This document shows positions 5,070 to 7,117 of a stretch of 7,117 nucleotides of DNA, in pieces. The notes under the pieces are model-generated. The model did not search any database, was not told the DNA's origin, and was given only the letters and a program-made list of their open reading frames with translations. The DNA is from Candidatus Omnitrophota bacterium. Lineage in GTDB: Bacteria > Omnitrophota > Koll11 > Duberdicusellales > 4484-171. How positions within the stretch are numbered: the first letter of the stretch is position 1; every line of letters starts with the position of its first letter. The stretch is taken from NCBI GenBank assembly GCA_030692055.1, contig JAUYCY010000171.1, forward strand, positions 1 to 7,117, given 5' to 3'. The translations under genes and the position numbers were made by a program.

Positions 5070-5843
5070 CTATTCTATAATCCCTTTTGGAAAAGTCAAG
5101 ATAGGCGGCCAGTGCGGTAATTTGTTTAAGGCAGGGACGGCTAGATTCAAAATAAGGAGACACAAGAGTTCGGCATCAAAGGCAACGCCGCAAAGCGTCA
5201 AAATAAAAACTAAGGCTGCAACAGCTATACCAAATATTATTTTTCCTTTTTTTCCTATAGGGGTTGTCTTGGGTTCAATAAGCATTATGAAAATAAAAAA
5301 GTAATTCTGAAATTTTAATACATCTAACAAAGGCAATTTCTGGATGAAAGTATGGGTGCCAAATAAAATTAAAGAAGAGACGAGATAACCGATGACTATG
5401 TCCAGCTTATGAATTTTCTGAACAAAATAAATACCTGCCGGCACAAGTATATACCAAAGGTTGGTTCCTTTCCATTGCGTAGCAGCTCCCAATAAAATAA
5501 CCGATGATAAAATCCCGAATGCCGCAGGATTAAATAAATGCTTATTCTTAATCCGGAGCAGATGTTTTGAACCAATAGCAAATACTGAGGCAAACAAAAA
5601 TTTCCACCATGGCTCTTGGCTGGAAATTACATACCCTATAATCAAACCTGAGATAACCGAGCTATCAGTTATAATGAAATGTTTAGTTCTTAAGTAAGTC
5701 GCGAGCGAATCTAAAAATACTGCTGAAATGACGGAAATAAACACTGCCGGTAAAAATGTAACATCATTACCTATGCTTGATAGATAAATGGCAAATATGC
5801 TTAGGAAAGTAATTAATTGGATTTTAATCGGCGGTAATTTCAC
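5070..5843 (-). CDS. RnfD/NqrB-like membrane protein
   Basis: The best start is a GTG at 5841-5843 that overlaps the stop of the cupredoxin gene (GTGA), giving 257 residues. A longer open frame to 5900 only translates the cupredoxin's 3' end out of frame. The protein is strongly hydrophobic with about 8-9 membrane segments. Family marks are DSSVISGLIIG (60-70), HLFNPAAFG (102-110) and MLIEPKTTPIGKKGKIIFG (187-205); the last resembles the conserved ...DPxTxP...G segment of RnfD/NqrB. Those proteins carry flavins in Rnf and Na+-NQR electron-transport complexes. It is shorter than typical RnfD or NqrB, and I find no S-G-A-T motif for covalent FMN. No other Rnf or Nqr subunit is present, so it is best seen as a standalone relative, possibly working with the adjacent CuA protein. 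Membrane location is clear; activity is inferred. Confidence 0.75.
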   Translation of the reverse strand: MKLPPIKIQLITFLSIFAIYLSSIGNDVTFLPAVFISVISAVFLDSLATYLRTKHFIITDSSVISGLIIGYVISSQEPWWKFLFASVFAIGSKHLLRIKNKHLFNPAAFGILSSVILLGAATQWKGTNLWYILVPAGIYFVQKIHKLDIVIGYLVSSLILFGTHTFIQKLPLLDVLKFQNYFFIFIMLIEPKTTPIGKKGKIIFGIAVAALVFILTLCGVAFDAELLCLLILNLAVPALNKLPHWPPILTFPKGIIE

Positions 5844-6274
5844 TGCACAATAAAACTTGCATGCATATGGCCGTGGCCAGGACCGCAATAAACACTGCAA
5901 TGGCCGTAGAATGTTCCTTGTTTATCTACGATAAATTCAATACTTTCTGTTTTGCCTGCGGCAACAGATAGATTTACCTTAAACTCTGGGATAGCCAAAC
6001 CATGGGCTACATCGGTAGCGGTAACTACCAAGCGCACTCGCTCGCCTAATTTTACCACTATGGGGTCTGGCTCGAATTTATAGCGAGAGGCTTTAATCTC
6101 AATAATTCTAATTCCATTTTCAACTCTTCCCGATAATTCGAGGTTTTCGCTTTTTACCCCTTTATGATGAAGGTCTTTATGATGTTGTTCTTCTATAGGA
6201 TTAGCTGCAAAACAATATGAGTTCATAAATGTAACTACAAATAATGCAATAGCAGTCATAAAATATTTCTTCAT
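5840..6274 (-). CDS. Exported CuA cupredoxin (cytochrome c oxidase subunit II-like)
   Basis: A 144-residue protein with a signal peptide (residues 1 to about 24, ending YCFAA). A histidine-rich linker follows (HH at 31-32 and 36-37), then a single cupredoxin domain at about 50-144. The CuA ligands appear complete: H91 in DVAHGL, then C126, C130, H134 and M137 in HCSVYCGPGHGHM. In cytochrome oxidase subunit II the motif is usually CSEхC; here Val replaces that Glu, whose backbone carbonyl is the ligand, so binding may be kept. No N-terminal hairpin of two membrane segments is present, so this is a soluble or signal-anchored periplasmic CuA protein rather than a full oxidase subunit. The start is set by GGAGGG 9 nt upstream of ATG. 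The TGA stop overlaps the GTG start of the RnfD-like gene. No oxidase subunit I or nitrous oxide reductase is in view. Confidence 0.88.
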   Translation of the reverse strand: MKKYFMTAIALFVVTFMNSYCFAANPIEEQHHKDLHHKGVKSENLELSGRVENGIRIIEIKASRYKFEPDPIVVKLGERVRLVVTATDVAHGLAIPEFKVNLSVAAGKTESIEFIVDKQGTFYGHCSVYCGPGHGHMHASFIVQ

Positions 6275-6288
6275 CTTAGAATCCCTCC

Positions 6289-6996
6289 TTACTCTTTAAC
6301 ATCTGCTTCAACCCTCACCATCTGTTCTGGGTAAAGAGGGTCATTACTTGTTATCGTAGCGGCCCTTACGATTTTACCTACCTTTATATGTGAACTAGCA
6401 GGGTCTAACATCAATTCTAACTCTGCACTTTGGCCTGCTTTTAACTCCACCTGCCAATTATGCGGTGTGCCTTCGGTTCCAAAATAAGGGCTTTTATTTT
6501 TATTTACTTTTAACGAAACGAAAGCGCAAGGGCAAGACGTCTTTAAACTCTTTATAATCAAAGAGGCGTTACCTTTATTGGATAATTTAAAGATTTTGCT
6601 GATTTTACCTTGTTTTTTACTTAAGTTCCCAAAATTATAAAAGAAAGAATCTAAAATAATCTGGGGGCGGTTCTGGCCTGCTTCTTGGATTAATCTCTTC
6701 TCTATGTCTTGCTTGATTTTTTCATCTGTAATGGTATTGAGCGAGAATTTCTTTGCAAACTTATAAAAAATCTCATCTTTGTTTATACCAGCATCCAAAA
6801 GCGCCTCGATATAGCCTTTCATTTCCTTTGCTTCTGGACAGCCGCAGCTTTCAAATTGCTCCTTACAGGAACAGCATTTGATTTTAGAATAAATTTCTGA
6901 CTTTTCCTTCAGGAGCAGATCCGCCTTCGGCGGAAAGTCTGTTGTTGTTTGGGCAGAGAGGGTTCGAGCAAAGATTAATGAACCTCCCTGCGGCAA
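6289..6996 (-). CDS. CcmH-like cysteine domain fused to DUF1573 (5' end uncertain or truncated)
   Basis: About 235 codons are open, ending at TAA. Using that numbering, residues 35-90 resemble a CcmH-type thiol domain: cysteines at 41, 42, 44, 51 and 53, then a helix (GYIEALLDAG) and KDEIFYKFAKKF. CcmH proteins handle thiols during cytochrome c maturation. Residues 112-232 match DUF1573: FYNFGNLSKKQGK, then FKLSNKGNASLIIKSLKTSC with CPC at 155-157, and a beta-rich tail with TSNDP. The first codon of the open frame is a TTG inside the REP hairpin, with no ATG in frame back to the transposase stop. Residues 7-16 (LIFARTLSAQ) look like the end of a signal peptide, so the original start was probably lost to the insertion. 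Residues 21-25 are encoded by a small palindrome. The stop lies 14 nt before the CuA gene, so the two are probably co-transcribed. Domain calls are firm; the start and function are not. Confidence 0.72.
   Translation of the reverse strand: MPQGGSLIFARTLSAQTTTDFPPKADLLLKEKSEIYSKIKCCSCKEQFESCGCPEAKEMKGYIEALLDAGINKDEIFYKFAKKFSLNTITDEKIKQDIEKRLIQEAGQNRPQIILDSFFYNFGNLSKKQGKISKIFKLSNKGNASLIIKSLKTSCPCAFVSLKVNKNKSPYFGTEGTPHNWQVELKAGQSAELELMLDPASSHIKVGKIVRAATITSNDPLYPEQMVRVEADVKE
6920..6934. repeat. Small TTC-loop palindrome inside a coding region
   Basis: TCCGCC and GGCGGA form a 6-bp stem around a TTC loop. It sits in frame within the CcmH/DUF1573 gene and encodes part of FPPKAD, just after the presumed signal-peptide remnant. 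Hairpins with the same TTC loop occur at 921-937 and 145-159. It could be a small palindromic insertion or a chance GC-rich patch. Confidence 0.5.
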
Positions 6997-7008
6997 GCCG
7001 CAGGGTAT
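6986..7008 (-). repeat. REP-like hairpin with GTAT flank, copy 3
   Basis: A perfect 9-bp stem (CCCTGCGGC paired with GCCGCAGGG) closes on a 2-nt AA loop and is followed by TAT, so the strand reads ...GGGTAT. On the minus strand it reads ATAC followed by the hairpin. The same loop, core and flank occur at 2-24 and 101-123 with different but still paired stem bases. It lies between the transposase remnant and the CcmH/DUF1573 gene. Confidence 0.85.
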
Positions 7009-7014
7009 CTTGAC

Positions 7015-7117
7015 TCAAAACAATCTCAATTGTCTAAGGTCTTCTTTGGGCCTGCCTTGTTTTTGAACATATTCTTCAACAGTAGCCCAATTAGCTTTCT
7101 CGCCAACGGTACCAACG
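7015..7117 (-). CDS. REP-associated/IS200-like Y1 transposase, C-terminal end only
   Basis: Only the last 33 codons are inside the window; the rest lies beyond the right edge. The reading frame gives VGTVGEKANWATVEEYVQ, then KQGRPKEDLRQLRLF and a TGA stop. A (S/V)VGTVG turn, a helix ending YVxxQG and a basic tail ending LRLF resemble the C-terminus of IS200-like Y1 transposases, including the REP-associated RAYT proteins. The catalytic HUH motif and tyrosine would be upstream and cannot be seen. Y1 transposases nick and rejoin single-stranded DNA at short tetranucleotides next to hairpins. A REP-like hairpin begins 9 nt after the stop, which fits the RAYT reading. The following gene is in the same frame, separated only by the stop and the hairpin. 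Assignment rests on about 33 residues, so the family is likely and the subtype is inferred. Confidence 0.7.
   Translation of the reverse strand, partial: VGTVGEKANWATVEEYVQKQGRPKEDLRQLRLF

Noticed and set aside
4861..5304. Plus-strand open frame of 147 codons
   Set aside because: It lies opposite two well-supported minus-strand genes and shows no recognisable domain or ribosome-binding site.
5841..5900. RnfD-like protein starting at 5900
   Set aside because: The extra 19 residues are an out-of-frame reading of the cupredoxin CuA motif region; the GTG overlapping its stop is more natural.

Overview
The window looks like a piece of an uncultivated Gram-negative bacterial chromosome. Every credible gene is on the minus strand, so transcription runs from position 7117 down to 1. 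It encodes an MlaDEF-type phospholipid transporter, a feature of organisms with an outer membrane. The spacers are unusually rich in short palindromes and helically phased repeats. From general familiarity, the spacer style and gene mix resemble Candidatus Omnitrophota (PVC superphylum). This placement is a guess and no homology search was run.

Right block (5070-7117): the last 33 codons of a probable REP-associated Y1 (IS200-like) transposase are followed 9 nt later by a REP-like hairpin. Next is a gene whose 5' end has no proper start, with a CcmH-like cysteine domain fused to DUF1573. It is followed by an exported CuA cupredoxin and an RnfD/NqrB-like membrane protein whose likely GTG start overlaps the cupredoxin stop. 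Together they suggest a small membrane electron-transfer or metal/redox module.

Middle and left block (1142-5054): an RsbW/SpoIIAB-like HATPase kinase, a STAS protein, MlaE permease, a DUF2007/zinc-ribbon protein, MlaF ATPase and the MlaD MCE protein. STAS and mlaE abut (TAG directly followed by ATG). The layout suggests a lipid ABC transporter whose STAS subunit could be controlled by a dedicated kinase, as in partner switching. No mlaC or mlaA is visible. A FecR-like exported protein follows at 166-837. It has a strong Shine-Dalgarno sequence but ATA where ATG is expected.

The spacers hold the most unusual material. Two composites (944-1141 and 4442-4666) share one architecture: hairpin domain, inverted arm, centre, inverted arm, hairpin domain. 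Their conserved ends fold around variable stems, with a small bulge at the same place and compensatory changes. Both lie in the same orientation, and the right end of each abuts or contains the stop codon of a gene. A separate REP-like family (2-24, 101-123, 6986-7008) has a GGCAAGCC core, covarying stems and a constant GTAT flank, and one copy sits beside the transposase. Other spacers hold ATCTGTG-type and CGCTATGCGCT-type repeats at roughly helical spacing.
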